Positions 1 through 14,272 of a stretch of 64,000 nt of DNA are shown in pieces. This DNA comes from Daphnia carinata (taxonomy: Eukaryota > Arthropoda > Branchiopoda > Diplostraca > Daphniidae), in the NCBI RefSeq assembly GCF_022539665.2, contig NC_081333.1, positions 10,538,971-10,602,970 on the forward strand, in the 5' to 3' direction. The translations under genes and the position numbers were made by a program. The notes beneath the pieces are model-generated. The model made no database searches. It was not told the origin of the DNA and was given only the letters and a program-made list of their open reading frames with translations. The first letter of the stretch is position 1. Every line of letters begins with the position of its first letter.

Positions 1-3000
1 ATAAAGACGTGTTACAGTCACTATACAGAGCACCCTGCTTTCCATATTTTGGATTCACTGTGTGCATTGACAAAGTCGGGAATACCGACAGAGTGGCCTG
101 AATTTTTGTCCAGTGGTTTTCTTTGAAATGTTTTTTCTTATTCTTTTTTGTTTTGTGTGTGTGTTTCATGTCTGTCAAAGACGAGTCCAAGCCGTTTCGG
201 TTCGCCTTTGATCTTATTTTTTTTTAATCCCCGATTGAAACCAAACCTCTGGAATTGTGTTACCCTTTTTTTTTTTTAAAAAAACAGACCTTTTTCTTGT
301 TTGATACTTATTTTGGACAAGACAAATTTAAGGGTGGGGTGTTTTTGTTTTTTTATTTTGGTAAGGAGAAAGTAGATACAATACCAGTACTTCGTATGTC
401 GGGCATTAAGGTGACCTACTGAGATAACAGCGTCTATAAAGGCAATGCGGTAGCTTAACTATTATCCCCATTTTTAGAAATACAGCCCTTCCAAAAATAA
501 CGAAAAATAAGATAAGGAAAAATGAATAAATTGTCTGACTCTCAATTTCCAATGCGGTTAAGCCATTCGATCGCATCTACCCCATCGACATCCGTCATTC
601 TTTTCATTTTGTGTCATTTGAAGAGAAATCTCTCTCCAACCCTAAGGAAAAAGGAATCCAGGGGACTTGCTATACGAACGATTTCAAACCGAAGCCCACA
701 GACCCGATTAACCGTCCCAGTTATGCGTCTTTCATTGACAAGAGAACGATATTAGGGTCTCGTAAAAATTGAAACCAGAACTGATTTATTGGGTCATATA
801 TATCATATATATTTTTTCTTAGTTTAATGAGTACGAAGAAAAAACAAACAAACTACAAGTTCACGTTGTTAAATAAAGGCCAGTCACGGCATACGAGTAG
901 TCGATTGTCACGACGGTTGGCATCTTAAGGAGAAAAAAAAAAGGAAGGCATTGTACTGATTTCCATTTCTAGTTTATTTCTAGAAACATTTGCAAACACA
1001 ATAAAAAAAAGAAGACATTCTAGCTCGATTTCAGTGTCATCTCTTGCTTCATAAAAGTAGACCATATCCATTTTTCTCGTTGTTTCCCATTCCGATAGCA
1101 AATATCCGTGTGAAATAAACATCCGCTTTGCTACAGACGCACATTTTTTTTCTATTTCGAAAGAAGAAAATAAAAAATATTATGAGTGAGGCTGCGCTGA
1201 GTTCCAAAGTTTTTTTTCTTTTCGTTTCTTTGCATATCTTTGGGCGGTGGAAGGGGGTGGGATGCACATGTTCCAGCATTCGGGTTAGTGTACCGCATTT
1301 TCAGTCATCAGTCACGCGTCCCGGTAACCAGTAACACGCACTCTCTCTTAACGACCTTGGCTACCGTAGCGCAAAAACATTGCACAATCATCAACATGCG
1401 GTGCTCATTAGACGGATGCCTTTTTTTCTGATGCAGCAACTCTTTTCTTCTGTTTTTCTTTTGTTCCCCCTGAATGGTTAGCCAGACATTTAGCTCAGAC
1501 ACGCTCGTATGGCCCTTCGGTATAATGCAGTTTTGTTTTGCGCGGTTGGAACGATTCATATTTGCAACGACCGGCATAGAATGTGCGGCAATCACGTAGT
1601 CGTTGACTCTGTTGATAAGGGCACCATTTTTTTTTGTTTTCTATTGTCTTGATAATTTGTGTATTGCCGAAATATCGGCTCGACCAATAGAATGGAACCG
1701 TTTATATTCAGACTATGTTGCCCAACGTAGTCCCACTTTTCGTTCAGCCAAGGTGGAACGCGTGAAGAATAAAATCAACAAGTCGAGAGTGGGGGGCGTC
1801 TACTGGAACCATGGCGGTAAACAATGTAGCCCGCTACATCACCGCGTTGACAAAAATAATAAGGCCGACTTTCATGCATTTTGCATTCTTCCTTGACCTT
1901 TTTGAATGTTTTATGTCTTGTGCTGCTTTCAAAATCTTTTTGTTTTACTTCTCCGTAGCTCAGCAACGTGCCTCTTCGTATGCGGGAAAGAAAGAATTAA
2001 AAAAAAAAAAAAAAAAAAGAAAGAGACGCACACAATGGAGAGAACGTGTGTACAAACACAACTGAAATTTTCGCGTACAGCATGATGAGTGGGTTTCAGA
2101 TGTTAGGGGTCACCATGGCAAGGCAATGATCTCTCTATTCCTATCTATCTAGTATCCGTCTATCCATCTGTCTTTCTCTCTTTTACCGCAAAAGCCTGGC
2201 ATACAATAGTGCAATCAATCCGTTTTTTTTTTTTTGTTTCCCTTCCATTCTTACAACAGCAACTGGAAGGGCCCTTCTCCTATTTTCTGCTTCTTTTGGC
2301 TAACGACTTAACGAGTCATCTCTCGTGTCCCGCTTTTTAACGACCAGACTCTATACGATTCTGAAACTTGCCAGTAGGATGAGACTAGAGACGTTCGGCA
2401 AAGCAAGGAATAAGAAATGGGGCAATTGCCGACCGAGATTGAGATTCGTGATACTTGTGTTTGTTGAATATCTCTGCGTTCCTCCCAGCGGTTGCTATTA
2501 AAGTCCCGCATTTAAATCATGAATGACAATTTTGAAGAGCCATTTGTTTGTTTGTTTCCTTTATTTTTATTACATTGTTACATCGTTCTTGTTTTGGCAT
2601 GTAAACGTTAAAAGAAACAGAGTTGAAAAAAAGAAAAGTTATAGAAAAACAATAGACATCTAAAGGTTGTAATGGCTCGTTCAAACGGCCATCGGCTGAT
2701 TGCCTATACGATGAAATAGGTTCGGACTGGATGGATTGTTTCTATTTTTTTTAAATACAACGTTAGTCGTGTGGTGGAACTAATACAAACGACAAATCAA
2801 GCACAGAGAACACAGTACTCTAATAGACCGTGTCTGTGTTACACAGCAATCGGGACACGATGTCCATACCCCAGCACGGATGATGGAAAGAGTAAGAGCG
2901 AACGGCGCGAAAGATAGAAAAATTAAAAAAAATAAATAAATTTCACAACAGCTGGTTGTGCCAAAACTATGAATGCACTTCTGTTGCCCCATTGACTACC

Positions 3001-6000
3001 CGACGGTCGTAATGGCTTTTGCAGTGCCCTGTCAAACTGTGTCTCGTAAAAACGTTCAGTCATCACGCCCAACGGCCATCAAACCCAGCTGGAAGTCTGT
3101 ACATTCTCAATCGGTTCAACCTCTATCCGTTCCGTATCCTGTTGATGTGCCACTGGAACAAAGTCGAAAAAAGAAAAGTAAAAAAAAAAAATAAATAAAT
3201 AAAAAGGCCAAAACATCGATAATATATGTCTATATACAAAAATAGAGCTTGCATAAAACAAATTCACCAAGAATTAGGTGACGGTGGCTGCTGGAGGGAT
3301 AACAGCTGAGAGGCGGGCAAAAAAAAAAAAAAAAAAAAAAATCGTGAACCCAGCGAATGGCCCCGATGCGAACGACCCAGATGATGGCGCGCCGTTGAAC
3401 GGGAACGGGGCCAAGAGTGGGGCAAGGACGCTCTCTGTTGTTCTTGCTGCTTCGCGCTCCCTAAACACGACTCGTCGTGTGTATACGTCTCTCTCTCTTT
3501 TCTCATTCTTCATATTATTTTTTCTTCTAAATTCTAGATGTGCCTTCTTGTGGGAAATAACCGGTCCTCACACACAGCCGGTTCTTTATTATTATTATTA
3601 TTATTTTTTGCTCTCTATGTATGCGGGGGGTTGTCGCCTTTTTTTTCTACTTCAAATCTACACAAGTCTCACGAGCGCATTCATCAGTTTTTACCTTGGC
3701 GACGCAGCTCTTTAAGTGTCACGAAGCATCTCGAGCGTTCCAATCCCTACTCAGGTTCTTAACTCGACAGCAATCGTTCCTTGTCCCGCATCACGATGCA
3801 TACCAAGTTCAAACCTTTTTTTTTCTTTTCTTGTTATTGCCAACTTTGTTGTTTATCTCAATATGTTGCGCAAGTGCATAACCTTCGATGATGATCGAAT
3901 ACACGCCAACACACACACACACACCCACAAAAGAAAGGGGGGGGATAGCTTTTCTATATCGGCGACAAGAACTCTGGAGACGATGATGGTGAGCGTCATT
4001 ACAAGTTGCGTGTTTCCAAAGAACTGATTGAACACCTGGGTGGAGTTGACAGAAAAAAACCTGTCAAACAGGAATATCTTCGACCGAAGTTTAGCGTTTT
4101 TTGGCTAATGGCACCGATGTCGCAATCAAGGCGAAATAAAATTTGAGAAATTATCATCTGCGCTACTTTGGCAGGGTTCGATATAAATAACACGATAGAA
4201 TTTGGATGCAACGCCTTTCCTACTTTCTTGTCCTCTTCGGCATGCAAATTTTTTTGTTGTTGTTTCAGATTTCTGTTTCTTAAAGTAAGACAAAATAATA
4301 AATACGAAAATAGCCGCGTAAAGAGTAACTGCGTACGTACGTGAGTGGAATGATGGATGAAGAAACAGCAAAGATTGATGGATATACAGTGTATGCGAGC
4401 AATCAACTTCCGAGTCGTGTTAGTTTTGTGTTCACTATTGTGTACACCCCTACAGAAAGTTTCACCGCCGGGTGTAGATACTGTTAAACCATAAACAATT
4501 TCCTGGTTGATGTTTTTTTTTGTTTTTTTTTTTGTACTGCCGTATCCGCCACTAGTTCTTTTCTTTTCTCAGTTTTGTTCGTTTTGTTTGAAAGCGAACG
4601 CCCTGTAGTGGAAACGTTGACGTATAAAAGCAAGAACAAGTTGACACAAGGAATCACATTAGTCAAAGTTCACATTTTATGAGAGGAAATCTGACGTTAA
4701 TTTTTTTGTTGTCGTTTTCTCTGTTCCGTTTTCTTATTTTTCCTTGTCGAATATTGTTAGAGGCAACCATAAAAATCAGCCGGAATACGGGAATCCGTCA
4801 CGAGCCGACAGGGGAATCGCTGTCAAGCAAAGAGGGAAAGTTATAAGGTCCCATCAGCCAACAAACAGCACGACAAAAATGTATGGGGAAAAGTGGTAAC
4901 GATAACTATCTGTGGCGACTCTCATAACTTTTAGAGAAGACACACATTAGTGAATAGCTTTCACCGCGGCGCCGATCTCGGGAGACGTTCGGGACATCCG
5001 CTCCCGACGATATCGTTCTGCCCAAAGGCTCGGCCAGATGACTATCTCACGTCAGGCAGGCGATGGCCAAGATGTAGCCATTCCTCATTATTGGCTAGTT
5101 TTCCCATTCGTAGTAGTAGTAATGTGTTTGTGGCTGTAGCCTATTGTTTAAAAGCGTGAGATGCCAAAGGCCAACACGTATAAGAAAGCCGAAAGCGTGT
5201 GTGCATTGCCATGCAATTTCTTTGACGACCATGTTGAAGAGTAAGGACATTTTCGACACGATGACTCTCGTTTAAGTGAAAGTCTTTTTCTTCTTTGTTT
5301 TGGCATTTTTTCATGTCTCCGCGTTGTGTTTATTATCGAATCATGGCATTGCTTCATTTACACATATATGGGCGCTGTTCGTTTGAATAATGGTGACACG
5401 ACAGCAATTATGGGAAAACGTCAGTGTTCGAACTAAAATCGAAATGTCTTTGTTTCATACATACAATATGTAGTTTATGCATTGCAAGGGAAAAGAGTGC
5501 ACATGCAGATCATGGTACAATGGAACCTACTTTTCCTATTCCTTGACATTATCATTTTCGAGAAATGGACATCCGTTTTGCTAATTTCCACACGACCATT
5601 ACGAGAATAGCCCAACTGTTTGGTTTGATGAGACTTGCTAAAGAATGTCAGCAACCACATTTTACGGACGTGAGGGCAGTTTTCGCTCAAACTTAATCGA
5701 CAATTGTTAGGCCCAATTGGGAGCACGTCGCGACAAACCAACTTTCCCTTTCGTTTTTTTTTTCTTCTTGTCGCTGGATTGTCGTAACATATACCTCAAA
5801 AAGGAAAGAAAACGATTCCATAACTTGTATCAGGCAAAACAACTCCCTTTTTGATTTACGTTCAAACCACAGAGTAGACTAAACTACGTGCACTGTACAA
5901 TAAAACTCGCTTTCCTTCCACCCTTTTAATTCAGGGTCGATCTCTATTGCCTATTGTGAGAGACACCTTGCTCGATTATAGAACTCTCTCCACGAAGAAA

Positions 6001-6413
6001 GAGAATTCAAATAGATAGATGCAAAGTATAGGCACAAAAATTGATCTTTGTTCACAGCGAAGGCGATAGAAAAAGATTCCGAGGAAGATGAAAGAAAAAA
6101 TGGGGAAAACGTTACAAGGCCTGAGAAAGCCAATTGATGTGAAGCTTTTTGACACAACGAGAACGAGGGAGACGAGGCTAAAGAGTTGGATTACAATTAT
6201 TAAAGAATATACATACGTAGATACTTCGAATTGAGGGGTGTTCTCTGTCATGTTCAACACCGTCTTCACGAATTTTGTTCCCCCCTACTTTCACTGGAAT
6301 ACACCATTTGTAAGCTAATGAACACGAACAGCTAAAAACTAACAAACTGATGCTGCATGTTCTCATGGAAATAAGCATTTTAAAAATATATTCTCACTCC
6401 TCCCTGGTTCTTT

Positions 6414-6454
<41 letters not shown>

Positions 6455-9400
6455 AACATTAATGCACGCAAACACTTGGGTTATGTGGGTGTTGCTTTTT
6501 TGTGATACGGCGCCTGTCGTGTCCCACTCCCAGGGATTCGCTTATCTCGTTATCGACTGGATTTTTCCATCGAAATTGCGTTTTTGTTTATGTTCACAAT
6601 TTTGCACGTTGCTCATCGTTGCGTCATTTGAATTCACTTCGTTTTTCAAATTTTATCCGAGACAGTTGCGTGTCTCAGCGACTTTCTAACGGTCGATCAA
6701 TTGTCATTCAAAAAATTAAGTTGCGGTCGTCCATGTAGTTGGATCGTGAGTACCAAACTTGAAATCTTTGGGACTAGGTTTTACGCTAAGTGCTCGTTTG
6801 ATTTCCATTGCCTCCATAATCAGTCACGGCCGTTTCCTTCCTTCGTTTATTGGGTCGGGATTAAAAACGCTCTAACGGGAGAAATGTACGCATCCAAATC
6901 CAGTTTGAAATATTAAAACAAATAATTAAATACTGACAGCCCATACAATTGTGCATGTCGTGCAATTGCTAGCACATCAAAGGCAGGAGGGAGAAAAAAA
7001 AGAGAATGGAACACAAAAGCGGTACAAGTTAGCGCTTTTTCCGCTTTCCTTCGTTACATTTAGAAGCTTTTATGGCTGAAAAATCTCTACCGAATTTGGT
7101 GAAAAGAAAGTGGTGAAATGTTGCAGCTGTTCAGCAATCATGTTTACTTAACGTTCAAGTTAAAAAAAAAGGTTCATGAAACCATTTTTTTTTCTTGAAA
7201 TCCTGTACATGTAATAGGACCTGTAATAACAATAACAAAATAAAAGAATAGTCGTAGTCATTCGTCTTCAACATGATTAAAGCACTGTGCCCATCATTTC
7301 GTTTTTTTTCTTTGTGTGTGTCCTGTTTTTATTACACGCCTAAATTATTTGGCTACTCTAGCGTAAAACCTCCATAAAGCAACATAATGGTAACGAAATG
7401 AAATTTCAGTGACGACGAGTTACCGTTACGTCACAGCTCTGTACAGTTGCTCACATCGAACGGTGCAACACAATTGCGCAGTCTGCTTAGACAGGCCATC
7501 GATTGAACAGAGAAAGGAAACAATACACAAAGAAAAGAAAAGAAGTACAATGATCTATGCAGTTACATTTCGATCGGGTGGCGTTGGCTTCAAGAAAAGA
7601 GCGTCTGCCGCCTTGAAGAATGGACACGTTACAAAAAAGAACGGGGGAATTATTGACAATCGGCCGATGGGCTGAACATTTTCACACTCCGGACTTTTGC
7701 AACAAATAACCGTGGCTATGGTCTGCATCCTTGTGGTTTTTTAGACTTCCTCCTCTTAATTCTCTGAATTTCTTCCGTCATTTTATTCCCTTTCTTTTTA
7801 CGACTGTTTCGCCTTCTCCCGCACTATACAACACTCTTCCGCCCGGCGTGACTCGTTCCACCGCAGTTTGAAGTGTCGAAGACGACGTTATTCGTTTTCT
7901 TCGAACCGATATTTGGTATCACGCTTCAGCTAGCTACCATACAACTGTACACAATGATTCAAATGACAGCAGTTCCTATCTTTGTATTGTGAATTAGTGT
8001 TGGATGCATTACTTGCTCCTCTTGCGTCACGTTGCTAATCGTGGTTTGGGAAGAACCCCAACGAATAGTGTACCGTTCTTTGAATCGGAATTACAGCGAA
8101 ATAATAAAAAAACAAAAATAGAACTATAGAGGCAACTTTCTACAACTAACAATATTTCTATGCCTTTTTTTTATTCATTTGAAATACAGTTTTCCGCTTC
8201 AACAATCGCACAGCTTTCGTAGTCATGTTTTAACATAATGTCTTCACAGTTATTCTGCAAATGGTTTTTACTTTATATCCTTTACATTTCGCCCTCCGCT
8301 TTTCTCTTCGTTACTCTGGGAAAATGAAGGGGAAAATCTTTTGTCGATGAAGAACACTTTCCCGTGAAGCATCCACCTCGGTAAAATGTCGCTGATCCAG
8401 GGTATCTAACATTGGGGCAAGTCGACAAGAGTTTGCAGGTAGTCCAGAATGCTGGAATCAGCATTTTTTCAGTTAGCAATCTTATACATCTATTATAAAC
8501 CTGAATAGTAAATCCTAAATCATTTTTTTTTTCGTCTTGTTCTCTCTCTGATTCTTATTCCTATACAAATTCATTATTACCCTTACAAATGCCGGACAGA
8601 AGGCGGTTGAATTAGTGAAGCATGTGGACAAGGGAAACCACAGTTGTTGATACTTTTCACGTTTGGCGCAGTCATCGGAAATAGGCACGCGTTCGCGAAG
8701 CGTTGCGAACGAAAATTGACCTTCCCTGTTTTCCAAGTCTTGACAATCAGTTGCCCGTTAATTAGTGGGCACACCACACCTGCAATACATCACCAAAGGG
8801 GAGGAGAACGTGGCAGGAAGGCGAAAACAAGGAAAAATGTCCTAAGCAAGAAGCGCCCAGTAATGAGCGATATGTTCTTGGAATGTTCAAGTTTGACATT
8901 TTAAAATTAGAACTACATTAAAACTTGAAGGTTACAGCATTACTGATTTAGTTGTGTTGTAACCAGTGTCAGGATAAAACCGCAAGTTCTGATTTTGGGA
9001 CGTTGACCGTTGCGAGAGCGCCTGATCGCAGTCTGATTGATCTGGTTATCGTTGACTTCCTTCATCTTTGAGCCAGTAACAATTACGTCCTAATCTAATC
9101 TTTAATCTGACTCTCCGTTTTCTTTTTGGGGAACCCATCGTCATTGATTACTGCTTCCCCATGCCATACTAAATGAGAGTATAGATCCTAATCGTCCATT
9201 GGCTCGCTAAAATTTATTTCAACCACCAAGAGCAAAATATGTCCCCATTTATCCGAACTCGGAAACCACTCAGTAAAGATTGAAAATCTTTCAACAAATA
9301 TTATTTTTCGTCTATGGTTTTTCCTTTCAATCACAGTAAAATGATTGGAAAAGATTACAAACGTTTTTTAGCGGCCTGGTCTAACGTCCCTATAATTGGA

Positions 9401-11377
9401 TTATATGCCACCTTTAAATTCCAAAGCTGAAATTCCATAGAAATTGAATTTTATCTCCTACGTATTTGTTGCATTTTCCAGCTCTGCACTAGTCGGTATT
9501 CCTAAGTCGATTTGGGTCGCTACTATGGTTGTAAAGCAAAAGATTGGATCGACATTGCAGCACGTAGCAATTTTTTTCTTCTTCCATCGCCCCCCTTTTT
9601 TTTTTTTTTTTTGGCTTGCGTGTCAATTTTGGGATCTTCCCCTGGCATAAGAATAGCGTACGTCGTAGCACTTACCGTGCGCCGTCGCCCATTTGGCATG
9701 CATCACAATTTCTCTCAGTCTCCCACAGCGCGGCAGTTCTCCCGATCGGGAGGCCGTGCTATACGAAACTCACGGTCCGAGTGAAAGCGGTGCGCCAGGC
9801 TGGTATTAAATCAAAGTGTTTGTTTCCTCTGAACTTTCAAAAATTGTCGTTTGTGAGCGCATCGTTCACATCTAGGGATTCTCTTATGCTTTCTTTTTTT
9901 TGAAATATTTTCAACATTAGTATAGATCCATTTCCTGTTTCTGTTTCTTTTGTTTTCTCTTCCCTGACATTTGATTGCGGGGTCTTGTTGTCATTGTCGA
10001 GAAAGCTCTACTGCAGTATGATGCAGCACTGGAAACGCTAGCGTACCAATATGAAAATGTAAAGCAGAGGCCATCCGCTTTTGGATTTGTGTATTGCGCT
10101 AGACATTCATCATCTGGCATTCGTAATAACGATGAGAATGGCACTTTTACGTAGCGCGCTAGCCAGGGCGATGCGCAAGTAAAGAAATTGGAGAGCGAGG
10201 GTTAGAATGAGTAAAAAAAAGGGTGGTGTGTTCAACGTCGCCCGTAATCTGTTCTTTTCATCGGTTTCTCTTTTTTGGGAAATATTTCTTCCGCCAAACG
10301 TTGTGACGGAATGCGTACCATTCGATGTGACAGCGACAGCACGAACGGAACGCAAGAGAAAACAGCCAAACTGCGTAGCCATCAAATGGTATATGAATAA
10401 AGACACACATACATATGTAAAGGGACGTGTAAAAATGGCCATCATCAAACTCGGTTAAGTTTTTTGTGGCTTTCCCCAAAATCAAGATGTCAACCAAAGT
10501 AAAAAAACACAAAAAAAAGAAAATACCACAAAAATGGACACAAGAGGATTACCGACGAATGCGAAACGCGACGCGCGGTTACATATAATTAAAAATAATG
10601 TAAAATTTGTCAGGTAGACAAGAACAGACGGTAACAAATTAACAGAACCACCGCAGCACAACAGACATTTAACTTGAGTAACTAACAATGCGTCAGATGG
10701 AAGAAGCCTGTTATGCTGCAGATCCAGGTCGGGATGTGATGAAAACCCGTTGTATTTTCTATGAATAAATCTTTAGATTTATGCAGTTCAAAAATAAAGG
10801 GAGACAAAAAAAAAAAAGAAGAGAAAAAGATAAATAAAACAATCTTAATAAAAATGCGCTGCTGTCACATACCACCAAATCTTTGGAACGGATCGACTCA
10901 TGGATGAATTTCGTGCTCAGCGCATAATGCCGAAACAATCTCTGGCAATTCATGAGTCTTGAAAAAAAAAAAATTCCACGAAAAAGTCCAATCAAAATGT
11001 CGACTCTGTGCAAACAGACACGCAATACACAACGCACAAATAGATCGTTAAAAGAAATGCATTTTTATTATTCATTTCTTTGTCTGATTTTTTTTTTAAA
11101 CCTCGTTTTATTGACAATTGCGATCCATCAGATAAACCCATACCAGATTTATAGACCGAAGCCATTTATGTGGTAACTGGAAAAAAAACAAGATATGAAC
11201 TAAAATTACGTGATAAACTAAAAAAGAAAAAAAAGAGTTAACAAAAGGAATAGGGTACAGTTATTCAAATGGACCATAAATCATTCAACAGCTGTAGCAT
11301 TACTATTAAAATCGGTTGAAATATGCTTTGTTCGATCTCTTGCCTGTACTGATTGGACGTGTGTTTGTAATGAACAG
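1..11377. other. Long AT-rich stretch with no supportable gene
   Basis: I see no open reading frame with recognisable protein similarity or a convincing exon chain on either strand. The sequence is full of poly-A and poly-T runs (for example around 1995-2015, 3321-3341, 9596-9612) and microsatellites: an ATT run near 3586-3606, a CA run near 3907-3925 and a TC run at about 6416-6452. Because the exon at 11378 begins at a splice acceptor, at least part of this stretch is likely intron or 5' region of that gene. Small unrecognised exons could have been missed. Confidence 0.5.
6416..6452. repeat. (TC)n microsatellite
   Basis: An almost uninterrupted TC dinucleotide run of roughly 36 bases, in non-coding DNA. 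Confidence 0.9.
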
Positions 11378-12073
11378 GTGTCTTTGGTGAACCAAGACGA
11401 CGCTCTGTTCCGACAACTGCTGGCGCTCAACACGTCCATCCACCAGCTCCGCAGCCAGTCGCTCCAGCGGCGGGCCCGGACGTTATCGAGCAATCGTTCA
11501 CAGCGCGGTCAACTCTCACCGATGCTAAGTGCCTCTTTGACCTCTCTGATTTCTCTGACGTCATTGTCAGATGGAGAGGATGTCGAAGTCGAAGGCGATG
11601 ACAGCGATCCGGATCCCAAAAATGCAAAGGCAGTTGGGTCATCTTCACCCGACCGCCAAATCTGCCAGATAACAGTTACCACACCCAAACCGATTGCTCC
11701 GCAGCAGCTGACGCTTACACGAAAAAGAGTTTCTTACCCGCCCAAATCGCGAAATCGGAGCAACTCGCAGCTCTCCCGCTGCTCTTTCAACTCGTCATCG
11801 TCATCGTCCTCTTCTTCTTCGACGTCTTCGGGATCGCCGACCTGGTCTTTGTCCAGCGCCGATGCCAAAGCCATTGTCAAAGGTGTCAAGACACCCCGTT
11901 CGCCGCATTCGAGCTTCTATTCGCGCTCTTCGACTAAACACCCACAGCTGTCGACTAAACAGCGGTCGACTAGCAAGCACGACGACCTCCTAATGGTGTT
12001 CCACAAGCGCCAGGGCTCGTACGATTCAGGTTGCCAAGGCTCGGAGCCTTCGGATGCAGAAGTCTTTGTCTGA
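11378..12073 (+). CDS. Terminal exon of a FAM89-like (leucine repeat adaptor) protein
   Basis: This is a 3' coding exon of about 231 codons, opened by a splice acceptor (CAG before GTG at 11378) and closed by TGA. Its first residues, VSLVNQDDALFRQLLALNTS, line up with the C-terminal leucine-rich segment of FAM89A/B (leucine repeat adaptor protein 25), which runs MVGLRQLDMSLLCQLYSLYES in the vertebrate protein as I recall it. FAM89B is known as an adaptor in actin and kinase signalling. Unlike the vertebrate protein, which ends soon after this helix, this one carries about 200 further residues: an acidic patch (GEDVEVEGDDSDPDP), a poly-serine tract near codons 139-153 and many S/T-P sites, so it is probably disordered and phosphorylated. 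The start codon and upstream exons were not found. The family call rests on one short helix and is tentative. Confidence 0.45.
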   Translation: MSLVNQDDALFRQLLALNTSIHQLRSQSLQRRARTLSSNRSQRGQLSPMLSASLTSLISLTSLSDGEDVEVEGDDSDPDPKNAKAVGSSSPDRQICQITVTTPKPIAPQQLTLTRKRVSYPPKSRNRSNSQLSRCSFNSSSSSSSSSSTSSGSPTWSLSSADAKAIVKGVKTPRSPHSSFYSRSSTKHPQLSTKQRSTSKHDDLLMVFHKRQGSYDSGCQGSEPSDAEVFV

Positions 12074-14272
12074 CCCTCGATAAAACGACGACACGTCATT
12101 GTTGCATAAATTGTCGTCGTTTCTTTTCGCCCCACATATCCCCATTTCGTGATTATTACAACGCTTTCTATGCGCAATCAGTAACCAGCAGGAAGAAAAG
12201 AAGTGAGAAAGAGGCTGAAAAAAGAAAACGGAATAAAATAGACAATTTTGGCGTCACTCGGTGGAATAAAAAGTGCCGTTTTTCATAACACTTGTGTCAG
12301 AGAAGATTGAGATGGAATAAGCCGTATGCCCCATCTGGTGTCGATGCTAGCGCGTCCCAGTTGCGAAGATGCTTGGAAGCCAAAACGGGCCAGCCACCCA
12401 CAGATGGACCTTCACTCTGCGAATTCTGTGTGTAGGTGTTTTCATTAAAAGAAAGGCACGTCAGAAGCCGCACCTTCATGGCTCCTCTCATTTCTAAAAG
12501 ACTTAACCCAAATTGTTAATTCAACTTGACGAAATATCACAGCAGGCACCGTCGCCTTCGCTGCACTTTTTAGCTGACATGCTCTCCCCGTCTGGCCGAC
12601 TAGCATTGATTGGACATCATCTCTTTTCTCTTCTATTTTTATGTGTTACTTTCAACTCTCCTCAAATTTTTATTTTTTTTCCGCTATTATTCCCGAGTCA
12701 AAACTGTACAGTTATACTGCCGGTTGGAAATTGGTTACATCGTGCGCCAAGCCAGCTGCACAGAGTGAAACGTATCAGTTGATGAAATGAGGCAAAATCT
12801 AGAGATGTAGGTCATACTTCAGTGCAGCAATTAGGCAGAGACCGTGAACGAAACATTTTAAACGAGGTCTTTCGTTTTAAAAAGAGAAAATTCATTTTTA
12901 GTTCGCTAAAAAGTAAAAAATTTTAAAAATGTCTGCTGTATACTTGGTCCCCCCGGCTCGACTTGATGAATAGCATCAAATGAGTTGAATTTGATTTGTT
13001 CCTGTACATTACGCGTGTCGAATTTCACATGATTTCCTTTGTTTCTGCTGTGTGCGACCAACTTCCAAGTTCATTCGACAAGAGCTTTAGAACATTGCGA
13101 AAAATAAGTTTTTATAATATGCGCGATGCAATCAACAACCGGACATAGTAGGGGAACGAGTTTTCCTTTAGTATTTCAACATCCATCTGTAAACGCGATC
13201 GGTTGGTATAAGCTCATTATTTTTATTTTTTTTCTGTTGCTCTTTCGCTTGCTCCCGGCACTTACTCCCACAGAAAGTTCTCTTTCTTTACGAAAAGCAT
13301 TGGCCGTGCGATAACAATCAAGAAGGCAAAGGCGTCGTCGATTAAGGGTGCAAGAAGATCGTCGGTGAGGTGACCTGTACAAAGCGTAAATTATGGTCGC
13401 GAAACCCAGTTCTTCACAACAACAAAAAAAACAACAACCTATGATTGATGATGCCAGGGCTTTTTCTCAAAATTTTTCGTCCATTCCAATCGGCTCAGGA
13501 GATCCGGAATGAAGGCCTCACCATTACGTTTACGATCCCAATTTTTGATTTGATCATAAATGCGGTATATATATTTTTTCTTTTTGTAAGTCATCGCTCA
13601 CTCGTAAAATTCCTAGAGCAATTCATCATCTATCCCTCTCTTCTTCTACCTCCTTCATCGTCGGTTCAAATTCACGCCTTGTCGACTTCGTTAAAAAAAA
13701 AAAACGATCCGATCGTGAATTTTCCTCATTCATCAATGGGTGGGACGATACCGGAGATTCGCTCGTGAGTCTTGCCGACCTCCTTATTTTGGCTTTTTCC
13801 TTTTTTTTTTGTCTTCTTTTCTTTGTGTTATCATCTCTATCTATTCCCCTATGTTGAACGAAAAGAACATAACGCGAAAATAATTATGAAAAAAGAAAAG
13901 AACAAATCCTTGTGTATCTGCGTGATCTCGGGCAATTAAGAACGAAAAAGCACACAATGTGCTCGGTGCGTATGTACGCGCTTTGAAAATAATAATAATA
14001 ATAAAACAATACAAGACTAAAAAAAGAATTGAATAAAAAAAAACAAGACATGCTTTGTATGTGTGAATCGCGATTCTTTTGGTTACTACCACCACTTGCT
14101 ATTGTGATATCTGTTGCTGTGTGTTGGAATCTTTCGTGTGGAGATCATCACAAGCAATGAATTCAACTTGTATGCTGTGCTCCTCATCCACTATCCATCT
14201 CCTCTTTAGTTAATACACATTTTACGCCTTCGGTGCTTGTCATCCTTTCATTTTCAGGTTTTGAAATGGTTT
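12074..14272. other. Intergenic region without recognisable genes
   Basis: This holds the 3' flanks of two converging genes (the FAM89-like exon on + and MUTYH on -). It is AT-rich, with poly-A/T runs. Short open frames at 12297-12491 (-) and 13445-13768 (+) show no recognisable similarity and lack exon borders I would trust. Confidence 0.5.

Noticed and set aside
3278-3715. A 145-codon open frame on + with a hydrophilic first half
   Set aside because: It runs through a poly-lysine tract encoded by a poly-A run and then low-complexity phenylalanine/leucine. There is no similarity or splice context.
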